Under the pieces are notes generated by a model that was not told the origin of the DNA, ran no database searches, and saw nothing but the letters and a program-made list of their open reading frames with translations. A stretch of 64,000 nucleotides of DNA, taken from assembly GCA_014843695.1 (NCBI GenBank), contig CM026400.1, forward strand, positions 13,967,631-14,031,630, given 5' to 3'. This DNA is from Archivesica marissinica (taxonomy: Eukaryota; Mollusca; Bivalvia; Venerida; Vesicomyidae). Positions 55,239-64,000 of this stretch are shown here, piece by piece. Each line of letters starts with the position of its first letter. The stretch's first letter is position 1. The position numbers and the translations under genes are program-made.

Positions 55239-55423
55239 ATAGTTTGTTGTCACTGAAGAAAAGCCAGTTGTTGAAACAGCTTGATGTTGATCATGTTGCT
55301 GACGATGAGGGAATTTCCACGAGTGGACTTGAACAGGGAGCGAAAGGTGGACATGAACAAGAGCTCCGAGGGCACCAGTCGGGGCTCAGTGATGACCTTG
55401 ATGAGGAATATGCGGCCTTTCAG
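55239..55423 (+). CDS. ZGPAT: ZGPAT exon 3: acidic linker
   Basis: The acceptor AG is at 55237-55238 after GTTTTTGTCG and the donor GT at 55424; the exon ends in phase 0. The product DSLLSLKKSQLLKQLDVDHV then ADDEGIST...GLSDDLDEEYAAFQ matches human ASLVSVRKSSLLAALDE and EDAEYQAFREA. The middle is low-complexity and Gly/Glu-rich. SINE sequence begins about 20 bases after the donor, so an open frame reading on to 55594 is not coding. Confidence 0.87.
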
Positions 55424-55444
55424 GTAATATTGACACAACAGCTA

Positions 55445-55672
55445 TTCTTACTATCATCACTGATGGTCACGGGTTCGAGCCCCGCTCAGGCCGTGTCTCA
55501 TTTATATGAAAAAGTTGGCAGTTTCTTACGGAGGTTGGTGCACCAAGTACTGGTTAGCCACTGGAGCCTGCCCAGGAAATGTGTTGTTAGGTAAACTGCC
55601 TACCGGTTATATAGCCCAAAATGGTGCTGATGTAGGCGTAAAAACCCGAAATATAACATAACATAACACATA
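55445..55672 (+). mobile_element. SINE family D, 5' truncated, after ZGPAT exon 3
   Basis: It starts before the B box (ATCACTGATGGTCACGGGTT), then GAGCCCCGCTCAGGCCGTGT and TATAACATAACATAAC. A box absent. Confidence 0.85.
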
Positions 55673-55689
55673 TGATACAACAGCTGGCT

Positions 55690-56368
55690 TACAGAATGTC
55701 GGAGAGGTACATTGGGATGTCATTCTCTATGCAGAATGTCGGTTAAGGTACATTGGGATGTCATTCTCTATGCAGAATGTCGGAGAGGTACATTGGGGAA
55801 TCATTCTCTATGCAGAATGTCTGAGAGGTACATTGGGAGACATTCTCCGTGCAGAATATCGGAGAGGTACATTGGGGAGTCATTCTCCATGCAGAATGTC
55901 GGAGAGGTACATTGGGATGTCATTCTCTATGCAGAATGTCGGAGAGGTACATTGGGGAGTCAATCTCCATGCAGAATGTTGGAGAGGTACATTGGGATGT
56001 CATTCTCCATGCAGAATGTCGGAGAGGTACATTGGGGAGTCATTCTCTATGCAGAATGTCGGAGAGGTACATTGGGAGTCATTCTCTATGCAGAATGTCG
56101 GAGAGGTACATTGGGGAATCATTCTCTATGCAGAATGTCTGAGAGGTACATTGGGAGACATTCTCCATGCAGAATGTCGGAGAGGTACATTGGGGAATCA
56201 TTCTCCATGCAGAATGTCGGAGAGGTACATTGGGATGTCATTCTCTATGCAGAATGTCGGAGAGGTACATTGGGGAGTCATTCTCTATGCAGAATGTCGG
56301 AGAGGTACATTGGGGAGTCATTCTCCATGCGGAACGTCGGAGAGGTACATTGAGAGATACATTTACCA
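55690..56368 (+). repeat. 40-bp minisatellite, about 17 copies, in ZGPAT intron 3
   Basis: The unit is GCAGAATGTCGGAGAGGTAC plus ATTGGGGAGTCATTCTCTAT, with GGGATGTC, GGGAATC and GGAGAC variants that recur in blocks (for example a five-unit pattern seen twice, 55690-55900 and 56095-56250). All plus frames stay partly open. Confidence 0.94.
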
Positions 56369-56596
56369 CCAATTATGAATAAATCTGGAAATTTGCCATA
56401 TCATCTACGCTGTCTCATTAATTTAAAGAAAGATAAAGATATCATCATTTATAAATCCACAAAGTTTCATCATAATCCATGAACAACTTTTTGAGTTATC
56501 CTGTCCACAGACAGACATACGCAGCCAAAAACAAAGACCCTCATCCCTATGGTTAACAAACCAAGTACTGTCCTGTGCATGCTATTTTATTACATG

Positions 56597-56868
56597 TCCG
56601 CCCCTGTGGTCGAGTGGTTAAGGTCGCTGACTTGTATACCACTGTAACCTATCTCACTGATGGTCTTGTTCTAGCCCCGCTCAGGCCGTGTCTCATTTAT
56701 ATGAAAAAGTTGGCAGTTTCTTACGGAGGTTGGTGTACCCAAGTACTGGTTAACCGCTGGAGCCTGCCCAGGAAACGTGTTGTTAGGTAAAACTGCCCGC
56801 CGGCGATATAGCCCAAAATGGTGCTGATGCAGGCGTAAACCCGAAATATAACATAACAATGTTCTAAC
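56597..56868 (+). mobile_element. SINE family D, near full length
   Basis: GTCCGCCCCTGTGGTCGAGT, GGTTAAGGTCGCTGACTTGT, GCCCCGCTCAGGCCGTGTCT, end AATATAACATAACAATG. Confidence 0.88.
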
Positions 56869-56992
56869 ATAACATAAGTTCATACCCCGATGGAAACAAT
56901 TAGTCTCATGTTTCTCAAGTCACATAATTTCTCAAAAAAACATAAAAACTATCAACTGTCTGTCAGGAAATTACATTTTATATGTGTGTTTT

Positions 56993-57274
56993 ACGTTTAT
57001 TTATCGTCGCTACCAGTTACCTATATGAGCGACGCCTCCTGAAGAGATTAGACATTTTAGATGTTTGGAGGATAGTGCAATGATACAGAAAGAGACCCAT
57101 TCCAGAGTCTCCTCTGGTTCTTTTACGTGCACGGTGTAAAGCACCGACACGAGACCTCGGTTTAACGTCCCATCTGAAAGACTGTTAATTTTATTAGGGT
57201 CAGACGGGGGATCGAACCTGCGATCCCTGGATTACCAGTCCAGCGTGTTACAACTGGACTACATATCCGTCTGT
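56993..57274 (-). mobile_element. SINE family A, near full length
   Basis: Minus strand head CAGACGGATATGTAGTCCAG with GGTTCGATCCCCCGTCTGAC; left end CGTTTATTTATCGTCGCTAC. In ZGPAT intron 3. Confidence 0.88.
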
Positions 57275-57359
57275 AGTTTAATCATATCGTATTGCTTGTT
57301 TATACACAATACAATTACAAATATATAAACATATTAAATATATAAGCAATAGGTAATGC

Positions 57360-57550
57360 TACATACAGAGACCCATTCCAGAGTCTCCTCTCGTTCTTTA
57401 TGTGCACGGTGTACAGCACCAACACGAGACCTCGCTTTAACGTCCCATCTGAAAGACTGTTAATTTTATTATGGTCAGACGGGGGATCGAACCTGCGATC
57501 CCTGGATTACCAGTCCAGCGTGTTACCACTGGACTACAGATCCGTCTGTA
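57360..57550 (-). mobile_element. SINE family A, 3' truncated, beside another copy
   Basis: Head intact on the minus strand (CAGACGGATCTGTAGTCCAG, GGTTCGATCCCCCGTCTGAC); it stops at ACAGAGACCCATTCCAGAG. Only about 85 bases from the previous copy, in the same orientation. Confidence 0.85.
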
Positions 57551-57667
57551 AACACATTTTATACCAAACAGAAAATGCACTATATTAGTTAATAGTTATT
57601 AGGACTACATTGGAGTGGTACTCGGATGCACATCTGCCTAATTACGTGTATGCAACCATCAACCTTC

Positions 57668-57778
57668 TCTCTCCCTCATGGCGCCGGATTCCATCAGGAA
57701 TGAGATCTTGAGAGTGATTTATATAAGTTGAAATAACTTGTTTCGCAATCGAGCTAAAATAAATTTGTATAAACTAAA
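57668..57778 (+). mobile_element. SINE family C, 5' truncated
   Basis: TCTCTCTCCCTCATGGCGCC, GATTCCATCAGGAATGAGAT, GTTTCGCAATCGAGCTAAAA. It begins at the same CTCTCTCCCTCATGG seed seen in the large array. Confidence 0.8.
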
Positions 57779-57860
57779 ACAACCATCAATATTCAAAATA
57801 CGATTATATACATATTTTTGTTTAATGCACCCAGAATAATTTGAGGTGTGTTTATTTTAG

Positions 57861-58277
57861 GCAATGCTTGGTGACGACATCAGTGATAAGGATGGGGAAA
57901 AACCTGCCTTACCAAGGGCAGATAACTCTACTAAGATATCAAAGGTAGACAACTCCGTCCAGTCATCCACAGGAGACAAGTGTATTCAACTATCTAGTGC
58001 AGAGAACTTACTTCAGTCATCAAGGACAGATAACTCTATTCCGTCTTCAAGTACAAAAAACTCTTTTCGGTCATCGAGGGCAGATAACTCTACTACATGC
58101 TCCAGAGAAGAGAGTTGTGACACAAACATCTGTGATATTCAAACAGTTTCAGACATGTATAAGGAGATCGTGGGCACGAAATGCAGAGCACCGTACGAAC
58201 ACGAATGGGGAAGAAAATGTTACGGGAATGCACTTATTGCAGGTGTGGAAAATGACTCGGAATTAGAAATCCCTAAG
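57861..58277 (+). CDS. ZGPAT: ZGPAT exon 4: Ser-rich repeats, then conserved APY/WG segment
   Basis: The acceptor AG is at 57859-57860 after TTTATTTT and the donor GT at 58278; 139 codons, phase 0. Residues 1-20 (AMLGDDISDKDGEKPALP) continue the acidic linker. Residues about 20-90 hold roughly six degenerate repeats of about 12 residues built on DNS/ENL/KNS plus QSS/RSS, an expansion with no vertebrate counterpart that I know. Residues about 100-135 (DICDIQTVSDMYKEIVGTKC, RAPYEHEWGRKCYGNALIAG) match the segment just before the CCCH finger in human ZGPAT. The next exon should carry the zinc finger. A family B SINE starts about 25 bases after the donor. Confidence 0.85.
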
Positions 58278-58299
58278 GTATATTCAAGTATAAATTTAT

Positions 58300-58532
58300 T
58301 TTACAACGATTTCGAAACTAGCTGTAACAACTTATTTTAATCACTCTCGTTGGCGCGGATGAGAGCGTATTTGTGGTCATTAGTGTGGGAGGAAACCGGA
58401 GTACCAGGAGAAAACCAAACTGTCCGATCTGGCGACCATCGTACCATCTCATATACTTTCCTGTCCAAGGATCAACCCCGGGTTGCATTTGTGAGATGCG
58501 AGCGTGCTAACCACTGTGCTAATTGGACAGAT
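58300..58532 (-). mobile_element. SINE family B, minus strand, after ZGPAT exon 4
   Basis: Minus strand head TTAGCACAGTGGTTAGCACG with CCCGGGGTTGATCCTTGGAC; left end TTATTTTACAACGATTTCGA. It starts only about 25 bases after the exon 4 donor. Confidence 0.86.
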
Positions 58533-58789
58533 ATATTATAGTTCTACATTACTGATCTATGAGATTAAAATAATAGTAATATTTTTTTCTTTCCGGTAAA
58601 TGTATAACATTAAAAAAGAATTGCATATGTATAAACATGTTGAAGTAACAGTTTGTGCAGTTATTTCGCACCACATTCTGATATTGTTGCTGCAAATGTT
58701 TGGGCAAGACACTGTTTATGGTGACAAATTTCCAAAATTGAATAATATCAGTGTATAAAATATCTCATTACGTAAAATACACACCATAC

Positions 58790-59540
58790 CATGCCATGAA
58801 GGCTGTCGATCTCCTGACCTCTGTTGATATATACTACATGCCATACCATGCCATGAAGGCTGTCGATCTCCTGACCTCTGTTGATATATACTACATGCCA
58901 TACCAGGCCATGAAGGCTGTCGATCTCCTGACCTCTGTTGATATATACTACATGCCATACCAGGCCATGAAGGCTGTCGATCTCCTGACCTCTGTTGATA
59001 TATACTACATGCCATACCAGGCCATGAAGGCTGTCGATCTCCTGACCTCTGTTGATATATACTACATGCCATACCAGGCCATGAAGGCTGTCGATCTCCT
59101 GACCTCTGTTGATATATACTACATGCCATACCAGGCCATGAAGGCTGTCGATCTCCTGACCTCTGTTGATATATACTACATGCCATACCAGGCCATGAAG
59201 GCTGTCGATCTCCTGACCTCTGTTGATATATACTACATGCCATACCAGGCCATGAAGGCTGTCGATCTCCTGACCTCTGTTGATATATACTACATGCCAT
59301 ACCAGGCCATGAAGGCTGTCGATCTCCTGACCTCTGTTGATATATACTACATGCCATACCAGGCCATGAAGGCTGTCGATCTCCTGACCTCTGTTGATAT
59401 ATACTACATGCCATACCAGGCCATGAAGGCTGTCGATCTCCTGACCTCTGTTGATTTATACTACATGCCATACCAGGCCATGAAGGCTGTCGATCTCCTG
59501 ACCTCTGTTGATATATACTACATACCAGACCTTCATGACT
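58790..59540 (+). repeat. 57-bp satellite, about 13 near-identical copies
   Basis: The unit is CATACCAGGCCATGAAGGCT, GTCGATCTCCTGACCTCTGT, TGATATATACTACATGC. The period equals 19 codons and both strands are open (plus frame MPYQAMKAVDLLTSVDIYY). The near-zero divergence indicates recent homogenisation. Confidence 0.95.
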
Positions 59541-62500
59541 GACTGACTGTCGATGTCTTGCCCTCTGTTGATATATACTGCACAACATACCAGACCTCCA
59601 TGACTGACCGACTATCGATCTCTTGACCTCTGTTGATATATACTACATGCCATACCAGGCCATGAAGGCTGACCTACTGTCGATCTCTTGACCTCTGTTG
59701 ATATATACTACATGCCATACCAGACCTTCATGACTGACTGACTGTCAATCTCTTGACATCTGTTGATATATACTATGAATCAGACCAGGCCATGACGGCT
59801 ATCTACTTCACAAAATACCAGACCTCCATGACTCTTGACCTGTGTTGTTATGTTCTATGCATCGTACCAGACCTTCATGGCCAACTGTCAATCTCTTGAC
59901 CTCTGTTGATATATATTATGCATCAGACCAGACCTCTATAGCTGATTGACTTGACTGTTGATCTCTTGACCTCTATGGCTGATTGACTGTCGATCTCTTG
60001 ACCTCTGTTGATATATACTACAAATCAGACCAGACCTCTCTGGCTGATTGACTGTCGATCTCTTGACCTCTGTTGATATATTCTACGCATCAGACCAGAT
60101 CTCTATGGCTGATAGACTGTCGATCTCTTGACCTCTGTTGATATATTCTACGAATCAGACCAGATCTCTATGGCTGATAGACTGTCGATCTCTTGACCTC
60201 TGTTGATATATTCTACGCATCAGACCAGATCTCTATGGCTGATAGACTGTCGATCTCTTGACCTCTGTTGATATATTCTACGAATCAGACCAGATCTCTA
60301 TGGCTGATAGACTGTCGATCTCTTGACCTCTGTTGATATATTCTACGAATCAGACCAGACCTCTCTGGCTGATTGACTGTCGATCTCTTGACCTCTATGG
60401 CTGATAGACTGTCGATCTCTTGACCTCTGTTGATATATTCTACGAATCAGACCAGATCTCTATGGCTGATTGACTGTCGATCTCTTGACCTCTGTTGATA
60501 TATACTACAAATCAGACCAGACCTCTCTGGCTGATTGACTGTCGATCTCTTGACCTCTGTTGATATATTCTACGAATCAGACCAGATCTCTATGGCTGAT
60601 TGACTGTCGATCTCTTGACCTCTGTTGATATATTCTACGAATCAGACCAGACCTCTGGCTGATTGACTGTCGATCTCTTGACCTCTGTTGATATATTCTA
60701 CGAATCAGACCAGATCTCTATGGCTGATTGACTGTCGATCTCTTGACCTCTGTTGATATATACTACAAATCAGACCAGACCTCTGGCTGATTGACTGTCG
60801 ATCTCTTGACCTCTGTTGATATATTCTACGCATCAGACCAGATCTCTATGGCTGATAGACTGTCGATCTCTTGACCTCTGTTGATATATTCTACGAATCA
60901 GACCAGATCTCTATGGCTGATAGACTGTCAATCTCTTGACCTCTGTTGATATATTCTATGAATCAGACCAGACCTCTCTGGCTGATTGACTGTCGATCTA
61001 TTGACCTCTATGGCTGATAGACTGTCTATCTCTTGACCTCTGTTGATATATTCTACGAATCAGACCAGATCTCTATGGCTGATTGACTGTCGATCTCTTG
61101 ACCTCTGTTGATATATACTACAAATCAGACCAGACCTCTCTGGCTGATTGACTGTCGATCTCTTGACCTCTGTTGATATATTCTACGAATCAGACCAGAT
61201 TTCTATGGCTGATTGACTGTCGATCTCTTGACCTCTGTTGATATATTCTACGAATCAGACCAGACCTCTGGCTGATTGACTGTCGCTCTCTTGACCTCTG
61301 TTGATATATTCTACGAATCAGACCAGACCTCTCTGGCTGATTGACTGTCAATCTCTTGACCTCTATGGCTGATAGACTGTCGATCTCTTGACCTCTGTTG
61401 ATATATTCTACGAATCAGACCAGATCTCTATGGCTGATAGACTGTCGATCTCTTGACCTCTGTTGATATATTCTACGAATCAGACCAGATCTCTATGACT
61501 GATTGACTGTGATCTCTTGACCTCTGTTGATATATTCTACGAATCAGACCAGATCTCTATGGCTGATAGACTGTTGATCTCTTGACCTCTGTTGATATAT
61601 TCTACGAATCAGACCAGATCTCTATGGCTGATTGACTGTCGATCTCTTGACCTCTGTTGATATATTCTACGAATCAGACCAGATCTCTATGGCTGATAGA
61701 CTGTCGATCTCTTGACCTCTGTTGATATATTCTACGAATCAGACCAGATCTCTATGGCTGATAGACTGTTGATCTCTTGACCTCTGTTGATATATTCTAC
61801 GAATCAGACCAGATCTCTATGGCTGATAGACTGTTGATCTCTTGACCTCTGTTGATATATTCTACGAATCAGACCAGATCTCTATGGCTGATAGACTGTT
61901 GATCTCTTGACCTCTGTTGATATATTCTACGAATCAGACCAGATCTCTATGGCTGATAGACTGTTGATCTCTTGACCTCTATGGCTGATTGACTGTTGAT
62001 CTCTTGACCTCTGTTGATATATTCTACGAATCAGACCAGATCTCTATGGCTGATAGACTGTCGATCTCTTGACCTCTGTTGATATATTCTACGAATCAGA
62101 CCAGATCTCTATGGCTGATAGACTGTTGATCTCTTGACCTCTATGGCTGATTGACTGTCGATCTCTTGACCTCTATGGCTGATAGACTGTCGATCTCTTG
62201 ACCTCTGTTGATATATTCTACAAATCAGACCAGATCTCTATGGCTGATAGTGATAGACTGTTGATCTCTTGACCTCTATGGCTGATAGACTGTCGATCTC
62301 TTGACCTCTGTTGATATATTCTACGAATCAGACCAGATCTCTATGGCTGATAGACTGTTGATCTCTTGACCTCTATGGCTGATAGACTGTTGATCTCTTG
62401 ACCTCTATGGCTGATAGACTGTTGATCTCTTGACCTCTATGGCTGATAGACTGTCGATCTCTTGACCTCTATGGCTGATAGACTGTTGATCTCTTGACCT

Positions 62501-63690
62501 CTATGGCTGATAGACTGTCGATCTCTTGACCTCTATGGCTGATAGACTGTTGATCTCTTGACCTCTATGGCTGATAGACTGTTGATCTCTTGACCTCTAT
62601 GGCTGATAGACTGTTGATCTCTTGACCTCTATGGCTGATAGACTGTCGATCTCTTGACCTCTATGGCTGATAGACTGTTGATCTCTTGACCTCTATGGCT
62701 GATAGACTGTCGATCTCTTGACCTCTATGGCTGATAGACTGTTGATCTCTTGACCTCTATGGCTGATAGACTGTCGATCTCTTGACCTCTATGGCTGATA
62801 GACTGTTGATCTCTTGACCTCTATGGCTGATAGACTGTCGATCTCTTGACCTCTATGGCTGATAGACTGTCGATTTCTTGACCTCTATGGCTGATTGACT
62901 GTTGATCTCTTGATCTCTATGGCTGATAGACTGTTGATCTCTTGACCTCTATGGCTGATAGACTGTTGATCTCTTGATCTCTATGGCTGATAGACTGTTG
63001 ATCTCTTGATCTCTATGGCTGATAGACTGTCGATCTCTTGACCTCTATGGCTGATAGACTGTTGATCTCTTGACCTCTATGGCTGATAGACTGTTGATCT
63101 CTTGACCTCTATGGCTGATAGACTGTTGATCTCTTGACCTCTATGGCTGATAGACTGTTGATCTCTTGACCTCTATGGCTGATAGACTGTCGATCTCTTG
63201 ACCTCTATGGCTGATAGACTGTTGATCTCTTGACCTCTATGGCTGATAGACTGTCGATCTCTTGACCTCTATGTCTGATAGACTGTTGATCTCTTGACCT
63301 CTATGGCTGATAGACTGTCGATCTCTTGACCTCTATGGCTGATAGACTGTCGATTTCTTGACCTCTATGGCTGATTGACTGTTGATCTCTTGATCTCTAT
63401 GGCTGATAGACTGTTGATCTCTTGACCTCTATGGCTGATAGACTGTTGATCTCTTGATCTCTATGGCTGATAGACTGTCGATCTCTTGACCTCTATGGCT
63501 GATAGACTGTTGATCTCTTGACCTCTATGGCTGATAGACTGTTGATCTCTTGACCTCTATGGCTGATAGACTGTTGATCTCTTGACCTCTATGGCTGATA
63601 GACTGTTGATCTCTTGACCTCTATGGCTGATAGACTGTTGATCTCTTGACCTCTATGGCTGATTGACTGTTGATCTCTTGACCTCTGTTG
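59540..63690 (+). repeat. 65-bp to 32-bp satellite complex
   Basis: After diverged 57-bp-like units, a 65-bp unit takes over (GATCTCTTGACCTCTGTTGA, TATATTCTACGAATCAGACC, AGATCTCTATGGCTGATAGA, CTGTC). From about 62240 it is mostly a 32-bp unit (GATCTCTTGACCTCTATGGC, TGATAGACTGTT). The 32-bp form equals the 65-bp form with the stretch between two CTCT motifs deleted. It occupies the ZGPAT region after exon 4. Confidence 0.95.
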
Positions 63691-64000
63691 ATAGTTACAG
63701 TGCACATGGAGCTTGATTCTTTCAACTGGGGAAAGTAGGTCCAAGTTGTCATGCAGAATGGTGTTGAATCTACTCGGGCACGCTGTTCAGTACTCCAGCA
63801 AGACCAAGATGTATGTGACAGACCATGCCCGGTGATCTGTGTACCCTGCCCTAGATCTGGTCTGCCCTACACCTCCCAGGCGCCAGGGTACCTCACCCAC
63901 TCACTATGCCTACAAGGTAAAATAATGAAAGCACTGAGGCTGCCCTAATATTCAAATTGTGTCGAAAATGTCCAACTTTCTGATTAACGGATTTTCTTTT
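63691..64000. other. Non-repetitive sequence after the satellite
   Basis: A 65-codon plus frame (63751-63948) is Cys/Pro-rich (RPCPVICVPCPRSGLPYTSQ) but does not match the ZGPAT zinc finger or any family I know. A possible donor CAAG/GTAAAA lies at 63916-63917. Not called as an exon. Confidence 0.35.

Larger units (their letters stand above)
49452..58277 (+). other. ZGPAT: ZGPAT gene locus, 5' part
   Basis: Four exons on the + strand encode the N-terminal 249 residues of a ZGPAT-like protein (human ZGPAT, 531 residues: CCCH zinc finger, Tudor-like region, G-patch; a nuclear transcriptional repressor also linked to splicing). Exons: 49452-49499, 53578-53674, 55239-55423, 57861-58277. Identification rests on the N-terminal pattern: M-EE-L-TAIQTYKLQLxxVDxAL-G, then LKxDLxELIxLT, SLxSxxKSxLL, EEYAAFQ, and later GTKCRAPY...WG...YGNALI (human GTKVSAPYYSSWGTLEYHNAMV). 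The CCCH finger and G-patch were not found before the window ends, where a 5-kb satellite follows. Confidence 0.85.

Noticed and set aside
55202..55594. 130-codon frame extending past ZGPAT exon 3
   Set aside because: Residues after 55423 translate intron and SINE sequence; the GT donor at 55424 and the in-frame join to 57861 fit the family better.
58716..59588. Both-strand open frames of 263-290 codons
   Set aside because: The 57-bp satellite unit is a multiple of three and happens to lack stops on both strands; it lies in an intron-like region after ZGPAT exon 4.
63751..63948. Possible next ZGPAT exon
   Set aside because: Expected CCCH finger pattern (PCPF...CRF...CRFSHG) is absent in all frames examined.

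Overview
The window is eukaryotic nuclear DNA. Short exons with GT/GC...AG introns, tRNA-derived SINEs, MITEs and very abundant minisatellites point to an invertebrate, most likely a mollusc and probably a bivalve. That placement is an inference from repeat style and protein similarity. There are two 1000-base runs of N (2811-3810 and 22660-23659), whose exact size suggests arbitrary scaffold gaps.

Two genes are recognisable, both on the + strand. The first is DNMT1, the maintenance DNA cytosine-5 methyltransferase. Ten exons lie between 1562 and 21719 and encode the RFTS domain, the CXXC zinc finger and most of the first BAH domain. Every junction whose two sides are both visible keeps the reading frame. 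The N-terminal exons lie upstream of the window. The 3' half (rest of BAH1, BAH2, methyltransferase domain) was not found downstream, and the last recognised exon is followed by the second N gap. The second gene is ZGPAT (CCCH zinc finger and G-patch protein). Four exons, including the start codon, lie between 49452 and 58277 and encode about 249 residues. The zinc finger, Tudor-like and G-patch parts lie beyond the window.

The rest is repeats. By hand tally more than a third of the known bases are tandem arrays: a 64-bp satellite (5.0-9.1 kb), a 28-bp array (9.2-9.8), a 30-bp array (10.0-10.4), a 25-bp array (12.4-13.4), a 44-bp array (14.0-14.7), a 108-bp array (15.4-17.2), a tetranucleotide (25.0-25.8), a 4.8-kb 20-bp array (31.5-36.3), 17-bp and 51-bp arrays (40.6-43.0), a 40-bp array (55.7-56.4) and a 57/65/32-bp complex (58.8-63.7). 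At least six families of tRNA-derived SINEs occur on both strands, with several TTAA-flanked MITEs, foldback elements and a 1.08-kb non-autonomous hAT-like element with perfect 8-bp target-site duplications.

The most interesting theme is where the tandem arrays come from. Two arrays in DNMT1 are amplified from its own exon edges. One copies the end of exon F with its 5' splice site about 15 times. The other copies the start of exon G with its 3' splice site about seven times and was later split by the hAT-like element. Two other arrays grew from inside SINE copies. No operon, CRISPR or microbial-type system is present; these are gene-embedded repeats.
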